From contig OU342639.1 of assembly GCA_910589415.1 (NCBI GenBank), positions 25,428,268-25,492,267 of the forward strand: DNA of 64,000 bases, read 5' to 3'. Made by a program: the position numbers and the translations under genes. Of this stretch, positions 34,766 through 46,422 are shown piece by piece. Below the pieces are notes generated by a model. That model ran no database searches, was not told the DNA's origin, and saw nothing but the letters and a program-made list of their open reading frames with translations. The stretch's first letter is position 1. Each line of letters begins with the position of its first letter. Source of the DNA: Malachius bipustulatus (taxonomy: Eukaryota > Arthropoda > Insecta > Coleoptera > Melyridae).

Positions 34766-36500
34766 TCTTTGATTCAGTCAGATAAAATACATCGGCTATA
34801 ATATCATGCAAGGTACAGTCGAACGCCCTGATGGAAAGGTTCGCATTACTTTGGCATGCTCAGCTCACCCTGATCAGGGATCAAGGCCTCCTAATACTTT
34901 TCCCCCAATTCTCCCTGCCTAGGGAATCAAGAAAGAAAACCAAACTGCGCATGGTACAGTGAATTATTTTCTGTAAAGCAGTCCATTAATAATCGTTCAT
35001 TAACAATAAGTTCCACTACTTTTGACAAAGCAGGAACGTAGGAACAATAATTGTTATAGGTCTGATGCTTCCCAGCATCATGCTGTCGAGTTGATCGAGA
35101 AACAGGTTGCAGGAACTTATTGTGAGAAATCAATGGGACGTCCTCGTCACGGTTGGAATCCCAGTCTCTCCATGGATGTCTTTGTCTACTTAACTACTGA
35201 CTGATCTCTTAAAAACGGCAACCCCGGTAACTATTCAAATATATCAGTTTTCGCTCATATTGCAAATAGTTAACTAGTTTTTATCCTGCAATAGTTCAGA
35301 GTACACCTGGAACAGAACGGATGCATTATTCATTGGCCGTTTTTCTTTATCAAGAAAACCCGCCGATCGTTGCAAACCGTGAGTTGAAATTCTCTTACCT
35401 CTTATAAACTTCCATAAACAATGCAGAACTTATAACAGATGCACCTTATGTTTCGAAGATGTTATAGTAAGTGCATTATCTATTCACCTCAAGTTGGCTG
35501 TGTACTACACACCCTGAGACAAAGTGAGCGGATTACGTCAAGCCATTGGTCATCCCTGCACTTTATTCCCTTTCAAAATCAATATTAATACATATCACCA
35601 AGCGCACATACATCCAGTCCACTTATGTGTTACGATAAAATAAAGCACAAAATTCATAATTCTGTTATGTGACGTTTCTATGGAAATCGCTTTGACAGGT
35701 TTTGTTTTTTACCATCTTCTGACCTGTAAAATATTCTCATGACGTCATTGGTTTCCGGCCAATGACATTATTGGCCTAGACATGCCAGAATGAAGAATAA
35801 CATTCCTTCTAAATAATACTCTGCTATAAATATCTAATGTTTATTTAGATACTTAGAAATACCTAGTAACAACAATAATTGGTTAAAATATAATAAAATT
35901 CTTTCTTAATCATTCTATGTCATAGAATTTCACGTAGTGCCTTTAGCAAGCCCTTACATACAACCAGCTCCGACTCACAGAGCTCAACGTGCATCTATAA
36001 TAGGTAGGTATACACATGCCGCCTAAACCTTCTCCAGTGCTTTGAATATAATCTTTTCACGGATTTAAATTAGCCGTTCCGCCATGAGCCCGTTCAGATT
36101 TAGTAAAATGAGTAGCCAAAACAAAATCAGGAATATTTATGATGTGAATAAAATCCGACACACACCAGTGGTCACTAATGCAGTTCACATCCAGTCTCAG
36201 CCCTATCCAGATACAGAACCAGCTCGTCAATTTTACATGATACGATACGGAATTAATATTTATTTATGCAAAGAAAAACAAAGTTAACTGTTATTGTAGA
36301 TTTTAAATTGCTACAATGTTAAAAACTAAACAGAATCAATTACAACTATGAAATATTCAATTACAAATATGGAAATTCAAAGTGCTTCACTACAAACAAA
36401 CAAGCTGTCATTCATAGCTCCGCCCTAAGACATGAAGGGCTTTACTTACAGTTCCCAAATATATTGCACCTCGAACTTTATAAAGAGCAGAGTTTCTCAG
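34766..36500. other. No gene recognised
   Basis: Short frames such as 35022-35204 and 36084-36287 lack recognisable domains. The DNA appears single-copy. Confidence 0.35.
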
Positions 36501-37084
36501 CATTTTTGTCTTCGTTTGTGAGTTGTGGAATGTATTACAGTTGCGAAAGTGTGCGAACGCTCTCAAGCATATCGTTATTTATCAAACTGCAGGGCCCCAA
36601 ACAACATGAGCATACTCCCACACAAGATCTTACGAATGCATCAAAGAGAATTCGAATAGCTTGTGTTCCTAATAATGCCATCAAGAGTTCAATTCGTTTG
36701 TTTTTTTGTCTTTGATAAAATAAAAACATCAATTTTTGAGTCTCTAACAACCTGCATGGCGAGAAACATCCAGAATACGTTTTATTGTAACTTAGAATGA
36801 CAACTATGTTTAAAGCAAACTACTGGAGGACTAGTATTCAATGCCGCTGTTGGGTGATTTCTTTTGTGGGAGTGTATCAAATGATTAAGTTATGCAACTA
36901 TATTATTGCCAATTTAATCAAGATGGGATTGAAGTTTGTCAGCGATAACTGTTTTATTATCGGGGAAATTTTTGATGAATATTTTTTTGAAGTTTCGAGT
37001 TGTTAACCGTAGGGGAAGCTAGTTTTTAATAACATCATCCAGATATTGTCCAAATTTATACCGATGTGTTTTGTTTTCATTGCA

Positions 37085-37345
37085 CGTGTTAGCAGGATTG
37101 ATTTTTGAAGGGCGAACTAGATGTAAATTTTATGGAAATTGAGTAGTGATCGCATCCCATGGTGTCAGGAAGGACTTGCCATTCAATTAGTCATATTAAG
37201 TTGGGAGTGAAAATTGAAAGATCCACAGCTGAAAGGGGTTCGTTAGATCCTGAGATTCTAGTAGGAAATCCATCATTCAATACTGTTACGTTTATATTGT
37301 TAAAGGTTTCTATAAGATTGCTTCTGGTTTTTTGCATTTAGCTAT
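37085..37345 (-). pseudogene. Degenerate LINE endonuclease C-terminal part
   Basis: On the minus strand from 37345 the translation includes VTVLNDGFPTR, then SAVDLSIFTPNL, then WQVLPDTMGCDHYSISI. These correspond to the last three blocks of the EEP endonuclease of Jockey/R1/I-type LINEs (LNDGxPTR, DLSxxxP, and the SDH/GCDH block). There is at least one stop. Further decayed sequence, possibly the endonuclease-RT linker, continues down to about 36780. It is a different and older family than the element at 1976-4085. Confidence 0.65.
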
Positions 37346-39521
37346 TGCCCCAAAGGTTGTGGTGCCAGTTGTTTGAAATTGAAAGAATTGAAAGAAGTTC
37401 CTGATTAAAATATTATTGTTTTTATTGTATAGCATAATTATAATAGTTAGGTTTGATGCTTCAGATTTTCACCGCACAGACCTCGATTTACTTATAAGGG
37501 ATGTTTTGAGAGATCAGGATAATAACCCCATACCCGCGTCTTCTCGATTTTTACAAATCGAACATCACTTTCAGATATTGCTATCTAAAATTCACGTCGA
37601 TGGTACGTCAGACAGTGGGGCCTCGGCAGACGCATATTGCTCGTTCACCATACATATTCCTTGCGTCTGCATGGGCTTGACAGCGCGAACTGTGGAACAG
37701 ACTCTGGTGTCGGTGTCTGAAGTGACCTCTTAATGCCCACTTGAAGCAAGCTTATAAATAAATAAAATATAACAAATAAAGACCTACAGTTTCCTGTTTT
37801 CAATGCCCTACTCTAGGAAACCATTATTATATTTCATTCAATGTACGGATGTCAATATTGATCAAATAGACGGACAGACATACTTACCAACACTGAACTT
37901 GAGAAAGTATATCAGATTAGCAAAAAAAAAAGGCAGTGGCAGTAGTAAAAGTGTTTTATGCATTATCCTCGTGATGTGGGAGGACAATAAGGACCGAACA
38001 TGGAGGACCGATAGCAGAGGCCGATGACCCGCTTAGAAGTGATATTCCATCCAGTTTAGAGGTGGAACGAGAAGATGGTTCCGCTCTGTCAACGCAGTAC
38101 CGTTGCTGACGGAGGAGACGCCGAATCTCCAACGCCGTAACTCGGTATTTCTAGTAGATTCCTGGTATTTATAGCTCCACTCGAGACACGTATCCCTTCA
38201 CGGACGCTTGCCCCACGCTATTGTCCTGACATGCCCTGGAGTTCCTTGCCGAGCGTGCTCTTACCTCTTCGAAGTCGAGTGCACTCTACCGGCGATGCAG
38301 CAAACGATAACTCTTGATTCGAGTACAGGTCTGGTACTGTAACTTCTATTTCCTGATATTTCCTGATCGATATTTGAAACTTTTCGGGAACAACGGTCTT
38401 CAAGATTTGTCACCATCAAATATATACAGGGTGTTACTAAAACTCGTTGAAAAAAAAACAACAACACACTATTGTATGGTGTTGTGGGATTCCAATATTC
38501 ACAATTATAAAAATATATTTTCATTTGTTTTTGAGATAACGCTATAATTTGTTTTCAAAATATGGCAACATTGCATTTAGTTTTCAGGTAAAAGAATACA
38601 GTCTGCCATTTCTTTTTGATTTTGCTCTTTTATGGTTGTAGTTTGCAGTCTCCAATTTTTCTACTAGGTACTTGTCAATTTTTCAAATTTAACTGACTTG
38701 GAAATTTGAAACTGATAATGTGTCATTACTAAATTCTAATTGTGCAATAAATATAAGAATTTATTATTTTCTGAGAAAAAACTTACTGTAATTTCTTGCA
38801 TAATGCTCTTAAAACTTTTCAAATATGAGCCTTTGTTTATTGTTTGTAATAACATACACACGACCCTCATATGGATTGCAAAGTTTTGAAGTTGACAGCG
38901 ACGGCAACGTCGTCTTTGAAATTTGACAGGTCAATTTTCTGTCAAAACGCAGTAAAATTCATGACATTTGATTTAGTTTTTTTTTACCAAAGTTCTATCT
39001 CATTTGGATCAAAAATTAAGGGAGGGGGGCACTTTAAACGTCCTCATTGAGGGTGGTGCGTTGGCAAACGCAGTATAGGAATTTCAATGGGTAATTCTTA
39101 AGTTGCAATTATTAGCTTCCCTACATGCTTTAGAGAGAAATGTTAACTTAATACTTTGCTGAGATTTTAAAGCTGCTTCTGTTGCTATAGCTGCATTTTA
39201 AGCCTGTTAAGCTGTTTCTGAGAATATCGAGAAAATGATTTCAATTTGTGACGACGTGCTCATAATTGCCTTGACTTGAACAATAATTGAAAATGTTTAT
39301 TAATTAATTAAAACTTTGCTGCGAACGCAACAACGTCACTCAATAGCCCATGCATTTTAGAACAAAAAAGTGTTCTTTAGCTTTTTTCATACGCCCACCG
39401 TTTTTAAGATTTTTGAAGTTTCCTCCGGTAATGCTGGGCCATTTACATTGAAAAAATTATTGATTGCATTAAAGGTTACCTGATTATACCTCACGGTCGA
39501 AATTACGGTGCAGTAGCTGAC
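37346..39521. other. No gene recognised; one CAGGGTG end
   Basis: The 105-codon frame 37416-37733 (+) matches nothing I know. At 38428 there is TATACAGGGTGTTACT, a single terminal motif of the CAGGGTG class without a visible partner. 38850-39060 contains small stems (GACAGCGACGGCAACGTCGTC). Confidence 0.35.
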
Positions 39522-39667
39522 ATTACTAAAAAAGCAATTTCGGAGAAACGGCAAGCAGATACTTACGTTTGGAGGAAATTTTTTACTGACAGAGAAGTGG
39601 CAAAGAGAAATGTCCTCCAAACGTAAGTTTCTGCTCGCCGTTTCTCCGAAATTGCTTTTTTAGTAAT
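39522..39667. repeat. Near-perfect 55-bp-arm hairpin
   Basis: 39522-39576 and 39613-39667 are reverse complements with only a few mismatches, around a 36-base loop. Just upstream, ATACCTCACGGTCGAAATTACGGTGCAGTAGCTGACATT recurs, diverged, at about 48410-48450. It may be a miniature foldback or an inverted duplication inside a dispersed repeat. Confidence 0.85.
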
Positions 39668-41960
39668 TTTATGCACGTTAGTTATGCACGAGTAGGTGAA
39701 GAACTTTTATGCAAAATGACTAGTGACATTGCTTCAGGAAACTCCGAATATACCAAAAGCTCGAAAACAAAGAATACTTTTTTGTTGTGAAATCATTCTA
39801 AAATACATAGAGCTATTGAATAACGTTTTTGTGTTTAGCAATAAAGTCCGGGGCATAAAGGATTTGAAGGGAAAAAAGCCCTTATCTACGCCACTGGAAG
39901 ACATCTAAAAATGGTGAAAGAGCAAAATGAAATATATTTGTTTGCTTATTAGAGTTTCATCATAATCAGCTCAAATTTATATACGAGTAATAATCAAAAA
40001 CTAATATATTTTACTGTATCTCAAAATGGTTTTTGGACAATTGTTTTCAAGAAAAAATTTTTTGTTTTGACATCCCCTACTGTCTAGCCCTTAAAGTTTG
40101 TCGTATATTTACTCGTATGTATAATCGACCCAGTATAATAAAAATGAAAGTGTGGAGTCCAGAGATATAACTCCACAACCAACCCCCGCACCCAAAACAA
40201 ATGACTCACAATCAAAATAACCCGCATTCATGCTCGACAGATGTAATAAGAATTTTTTTATTATTAATATTATTATCTCAGACCTGAATTTGACTCTTGG
40301 TTTTTGCTGCAACTTGGACGTTTAAAACTTAAATTTTTGAATTAGGGTGTCATCAAATTCGAAATAATGAAGACATAAAGAAAAGAACAATAAAAAGGGC
40401 CCAGTTTGATTCCTTAGATAGGCATCCCATATCGCAAAAAATATTTGCAGAATTTTTTAATTTTTACCTGAAATCTTGATCCTCTTGTCTATAGATTCGC
40501 GCATGAATCGTTTATGGAACAAAGCATATTTATTGGACCCTTTATATAGTTTTATGCTGACTCTCTATTTTATGACACGCAATTAAAAATTTTACGTTCC
40601 TTTCCTGACTTATTAATGGATCAGTTCAGAATGACTGGTGAATATTATTTTCCCTTCTAGGTGCGAGAAAGCAATGTAACCGGCATAAATTCCAAACGTT
40701 CCATTTGATGGCTTATTGACAGTTTCAGTTTTACAGTTCACTAAAAAGGAATTCAATACCATTTCTTTGGCGATGAAGTATTTTATGCAGGGAAACTGGC
40801 TGCCTTATTCTTGTCGGCTCTCTTCTCTCTTACAAAAAGTTTATGAAATATCTTCCTTAAGAAATATCAAAGTTTATGAAGTTGTATTGATACCAGCAAA
40901 CTGTTCTTTTTATTATGGAAGCTGCTTAATAGAATTATGGATACACGAGTATATTTTTATCCTCTTTATAAAACTTGAAAGAACTTTAAATTATAAAATT
41001 TCCAATCACATATTAAAGATCACCGCATAAAGGTAGCATTTTTATATGAGAGTCTTTGAAAAGGAAACCGCGGGCTTTCATAAGATATAGTCATCATATT
41101 TTATTACTTTTTGCCTTAAAATAGTTATTTGACTAGATATATAGATTAGATAATAATTTTACCATATTTTCATGTTTAATAAATTAAGATGGGAAAACAA
41201 AGTACCTCTTCTCCCCAAATGAGGAAAAATTGTATTCAAGAAAGTTGTTCAGCATTAAAAATTATGCATGCATGCCGAATTTAATAACCATCAATCTACT
41301 TTGATTTTTTTTAATTTTTTGCAAAATTTTCCATAATTTTTCTTTTGAATTTCATAATTATTGATCTACCTTTTTCCAAAGTATGAAAATACCTTGACTC
41401 GAATGCTTTAGGAATATTGGCGTCAGCGTTTTCTATAATCTGTGTCTCAAACGAGTGTTAAAATTATTCTTAGTGGGCATACATATTGTAAAGGCCCAGT
41501 AAGTTACCCGGCAAAAATGATAACAAAAGTAATTTGACGTGGCCCGTTTGATCTTACCTAGAACGAGGCCGAGCAGAAATACATATCGAGTTGCAACAAA
41601 TCTTCTTCTTCTTCTTCTTTCTTTTATATACAGCAGACTTCTTTTATATATACATAGAACCGCATTTTGGATCGCCTCCATAGAGGTAACGATTCAAATT
41701 GAACGTGAATCGATATCTTCGCTCATGTACCCCTCTCAAAGCGCCATATATGGATTTCCCTGCAGTGCATGTGCCTTTTCAATAAAAAAAATAAGAAAAA
41801 GAAAATATGGTAACATTTTTTCTTATCTAATCAAGCGGGTCTAGATCTCAAATGGCCAAATTTCAACTCGAAAATTTTTAATTAATACCTATAAATTCGT
41901 TTATCCTGGGACACACTATATATAAATCTTAGTCTTAAGCAGAGGTTCATAAATATCCCT
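39668..41960. other. No gene recognised; CTT microsatellite
   Basis: AT-rich DNA. A (CTT)n tract lies at about 41604-41628. The 104-codon frame 40716-41030 has no recognisable domain. Confidence 0.4.
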
Positions 41961-41961
41961 T

Positions 41962-42062
41962 GCAGGAGTGGTATTCGAACCCATACAGCGTACAGCTTGT
42001 ACTGCAACGTGTAACTGCAACGTTTGAACTCTAATCTGCTACACTATACTGACCGCTCCCAT
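41962..42062 (-). mobile_element. tRNA-like SINE head, minus strand
   Basis: In complement it reads GGGAGCGGTCAGTATAGTGT (A-box region), then a stretch containing two GTTGCAGTxxAC repeats, then GGGTTCGAATACC (a near-consensus B box) and CTCCTGC pairing with the start. Its length (~100 bp) exceeds a tRNA, so a SINE head is the better reading. Confidence 0.5.
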
Positions 42063-44236
42063 AGGTGACATTTCAAGAATTATTTAAACAGCCGTTTAGT
42101 CTCCCACAACATAATTATATTTCCGGTTTCGGTGAAACGTTTTGAATCATTTTGCAAATTTCATAAAGCAACGTATATTATGGACTAATAGAAATTTCCT
42201 TCGATTCGTTATTTGATGACGTGATAATTTCACTGGCCCCTATTAAAAATAGACGCTAGCAATCATTGTCAGTAATCTGCTCCTCGAAAAGGACTTGTTA
42301 AGGGTGGTAACGATTTTCCCGACAATATCGGAGAATAACATGATAGGAATGAGATTAACCGACTAACCAAGAGAAGAGCGAGGACGAGATTTGGGCCCTA
42401 ATAGAATCTGTGAGACCAAAAATGCAACCGAGAACGAACCTACACCCATCGCCGAGGTCGTTTCACCGGCGTTAGGCTGAGGACGAACATTATAGCAGGT
42501 TTTCGGTTTTCAATGCGGAAGGTACATTTTACGCGTTGGTAATTCCGATTTAGCAATTTTCCGAATCGAGTTTCCCGGTGTAGTTAGGAACGGTTACTGT
42601 ACAGGGAACAGCAGAGTGATAATAATAAAGCATTCCAGCGAGCATTAACGGCCACCGAGCCCTTTGTCTCTTGGGCGAAACAGACAGCTTCCGTGACTGC
42701 CTGACAGATTTTCTGCTTTAATGTGTCCCTCGGAGTGTCCACGTCACTCCTATGTTAGCTGGCATCAGTGTCTGCATGTACACTCCGCTACTCCATCTCC
42801 ACATAAACGGCATATCCAGCTACCATCCATTCTTAGATCTGTTTATTGATTTAGTGTAAAAATTTCGAAATAACAGCTTAAAAGTGAACAGTCAAATGGG
42901 TGATCAACATCCACAACCTTTAGAATTTAATAACGGCATGCATCATATAGATTTTCGTATATCAGAGGATTCATTTAAATAAAAGTAAAAGTAGTAAAGG
43001 TATACGCTATAAGAACACTGCAATAATGATAAAGTGACAATAATACTCACGACCCGGTTTTATTCAAATCCTTGACCATCTTTCGCGAAATTCCGTCACA
43101 GGAGCGACCGTTGTAGCTTGTAGGTGTCGTTAATTATCTAAACGCCCTGCGTCACGACTAACAAAGCACTTTCTAATTAAGAACATGATTGAGTTTGTAT
43201 GCGAGCAGTATAGAACATTATAATTTTCAGGTTCAGGGTTTTAGTTGATCAGACAAGGTTTTAGTTATTTGATACAGCCAGGAATCTCCGTATTTTAACC
43301 ACAGCGTCAATGGTGATATGGGTTGTTTTTCTTGACATGGCACCCTTGGCCTCATGTTTGGCTAATTCCGTTTAGCCATTCCCTGCATCAGATAGAAGAT
43401 TTTGTTTATAAAATGTGATAGTAATAACACGTTTACTTATAATAAATAAATAAATTAGGATGACGTTTGGCATTTGGCTAATTATCTGAACTTGTTTCTA
43501 ATTAATTATCAAATACTGGCAGTGTTCTGGATGTTAAATACACATGATTGATTATAAGACTTATATCATCTTAAAAAGAATGAGTTTTTTTAATTTGTTG
43601 CCATTTAATGAAATGAGAAAAATTTACATCCGCTATTGAATGATATAAAATAATAATTTTTTTCTTACTGAATAAATAATTTGAAAATGAAAGTTGAAAT
43701 AGAAGTTTTTTAATTCTGAGGAACACGAAATATAAGAAAAAATAAAATAAAAACTAAACACAAGTCAAGGTAAAATAAAACTGTCGAAAATATCACTGTA
43801 GAGACAAAATAACAAGTGATCGCAATAATTTGTTCTTCCATTTTCACCTACCCGTTGACAACGCATTTATCCAATGAAATCCATCTGTTGAACTGTTTAT
43901 ATACTCACATTTACTTCGTAATAGTTCCAACGTATACCGACATGTCAAAATTCATACATCAAAAATCCTTATTAAAGTTCCATAAAAGTCAGTTCCTCGA
44001 ATGAAATTTATCTAATACAAATACAGCAATTATCCAACCGTATGATAACTCAAAAACACTCACACTTGGCCAATAACATACAATAAGCTATACTCAAATA
44101 TTTTTAAAGTATCTGCATTGACCCAGGTAAGCGACGTTGATGCATAAGTTCATGTAACATTTCGTCGAAAATTAAAAAAAGGCGTTACAGAATCTTGAAA
44201 TTCATTGGAAATTTGGCAAACTTGTCACGTAATTTT
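42063..44236. other. No gene recognised; GC-richer patch
   Basis: 42380-42790 is less AT-rich than its surroundings and free of obvious repeats. It could be conserved non-coding DNA, but no exon with splice sites and an open frame stands out. 42800-44236 is AT-rich. Confidence 0.35.
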
Positions 44237-44358
44237 GTATCTGCCTCTCAAATTTGACATGAATCCGTTAAATTCAACGAACTAAAACTATCTACACTGA
44301 ACCACATACGTAAGCGACGTCACCGTTGGTACCGGAGCCAGGGAACGCTGGTTGGAGG
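44237..44358 (+). repeat. Dispersed repeat, copy A
   Basis: GTATCTGCCTCTCAAATTTGACATGAATCC...GCGACGTCACxGxGGT...GGTTGGAGG recurs with ~15-20% differences by eye at 46302-46422, same orientation. Part of the motif (GTATCTGCATTGA...GTAAGCGACGT) also occurs at about 44111-44142. Origin unknown. Confidence 0.65.
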
Positions 44359-44638
44359 AATTATATTCGATAACGTGAAGCCTTTTCCTTCCCCCTTCTG
44401 TGGTACTCTCTACTTCACTCTTGCCTAATCGCTTGTCTCAAAATAAAAAAAAAACTGGATCTTCACTTACCTTAAGGAGGCGGCCATTGACAGGTCTCAA
44501 GGATGGTTTAAAATTTTTTCAAAAAGAAACTCAATAACCTAATTCAAAGTAAAATAGATCTGAGTAAGGACACAAGGATCTTTTTTTCATTTATTTTTCT
44601 TTGATGATGAAACTTCCGTGTAAAATTTAGATAAATAC

Positions 44639-44814
44639 CTTCATTTCAGACTGCAGATAGGGAAATAATGTAACCGCTACTGATACCATGCCGTCGGCCA
44701 GCTGCCTGGTATATTCGGCCGGTCCGGAAACAAACTCATCACTGATCGCTGGTGTAAGTGTCCCTCGACACACCGCGTTACCAGCCAATGTTGAATAACC
44801 CGCTTTATAGATAT
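44639..44814 (-). CDS. Candidate internal exon, unidentified protein
   Basis: On the minus strand an open 58-codon stretch is bounded by an acceptor-like TTTTTAAAGACAG (before 44814) and a donor AAG/GTATTT (after 44639). It would be entered in phase 1 and left in phase 0. The translation begins IYKAGYSTLAGNAVCRG and continues through DEFVSGPAEYTRQLADG to LFPYLQSEMK. The composition is balanced and protein-like, unlike the K/I/F-rich chance frames around it. I do not recognise the protein. The polypyrimidine tract is weak and no partner exon was found, so this is a hypothesis. Confidence 0.3.
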
Positions 44815-46301
44815 CTGTCTTTAAAAACATGAAATGAGGCAGATTAATTGAGGCAAAAATCCAATAGTGACCAAAAAACAATCCATAAATAAAGGAAACT
44901 CTTTAACTTGAGGCTTGAAGTTGAAATTCTGGAGCTGAAGAAGCCGGAACTTGAAACCCTTTCTAACGAAAAAAAACTTTATTAAGTAATTTGGATAATT
45001 GAAATAGCGAACTACTTACTTGTGAAAATTATTCCTAGTTTTATTTTATATGAATAGCGATTTTCACCAAGGCTTCCTTTCGACACTACATTATTCAATA
45101 CAATTAACCCTCAAAGACCTGAGACTAACACAAAATTACATGTTGATTCTCGTCGGAATGCTCAGATCGAAGTGCAAAATCTTGCCTGGTACTAAATTGA
45201 AAAAATGAAAATCGCCAGTATTTAGCCGCCATCTCTTTTCTACCTCAGCTCTCCAGCAATCAGCGTGCAGTTTGCCAAAGTCATACGATCTGTACCTACT
45301 ATCTGTCCACTGAGAGTTGTCCGTTGTCATGCCACACTGATTCTGACTAAACAATTTCATTTAATTCGATTTGAATCGTACACTTATTTCTAAGTCGAAC
45401 CAGATGTGGTATCGCAGTTCCTGTCAGTGGCGTGTGTTGAGGAATAATGAAAATCCTACAAATATATTATTATTCGACAAGTTATTGACGAAGTAGAGCC
45501 TTGCAACTTTTTGATATCAAAAATATACAAGTTATTATACAAGTATATAATGCAAGTAAATAAGAATGATAATAATTATTGTTATCATCATGATAGAAAT
45601 ATCATGTCACCTACCTGCTGGTTGCCGTTTAAAAGAAACAATAACACCTTCGTTTTCTTATTTGCAAGTAAAATATTCCAGCAATTTAACCACAAGACCA
45701 CGTACTAGGGAGTTCAATCGTTTCCCAGGCAAAACAAGGAAATAGATTTTTAGGCATTCGCGCAATTAATAAGTTACTCATAGTTTATCACACCGTACAA
45801 TAACACAGGTAATTCTGCTAATTTCGTATTAAAAACGTTTCAAATCACAACACAAACCTTATTAGTATATTTACCGCTGACACTGACACTACTGACAGTA
45901 GCGACGACAATCTTATCGTAATATCGTATAAATCTAAGCGTATCAAGACGCGAGTCGATACTTCCGTCTCACTCTCGCTCATCTTTTTAGAATTGCTCAC
46001 GATTCAAACGTATTTCTGACAATACGTCCCATTTTGACTCGATTGACTATGCAATGCAATAGAAGGAGTAAGAAACATAACGAGATGATGTATCCTTAGT
46101 TATCACAACAGACAACTCTCAGTGTACAGACTTTATATGACATCATTTATTCGCTGTTGTCGCATTTATTCCGAATTTTTCTAGGGAAAATGCATCTTCT
46201 GCCAACTGTTCGTACCTCTGACGGCTGGTAATAACATGAAGTTTTCAATCGAGCAAAATTTCTTGTACTTACCTACTGGCCTAGTTTGTGCGATTTGTAT
46301 T
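44815..46301. other. No gene recognised; weak inverted words
   Basis: CTGTCCACTGAGAGTTGTCCGTTGT near 45301 is mirrored near 46105 (ACAACAGACAACTCTCAGTGTACAG), so the ~0.8 kb between them may be a decayed TIR element. The minus frame 45136-45360 has no known domain. Confidence 0.35.
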
Positions 46302-46422
46302 TGTATCTGCGTCTCAAATTTGACGTGAATCCATTAAATTCAACGAACCTAATAAACTATCTGCATTGAAACACGTAAGCGACGTCACAGCGGTGCCAAA
46401 ACCAAGGAAACGATGGTTGGAG
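46302..46422 (+). repeat. Dispersed repeat, copy B
   Basis: Direct-orientation partner of 44237-44358, with the same order of words (CTCAAATTTGAC, AAATTCAACGAAC, GTAAGCGACGTCAC, GGTTGGAGG). Confidence 0.65.

Noticed and set aside
37416..37733. 105-codon frame as a gene
   Set aside because: No known domain, no convincing splice context, next to a LINE relic on the other strand; could be chance.
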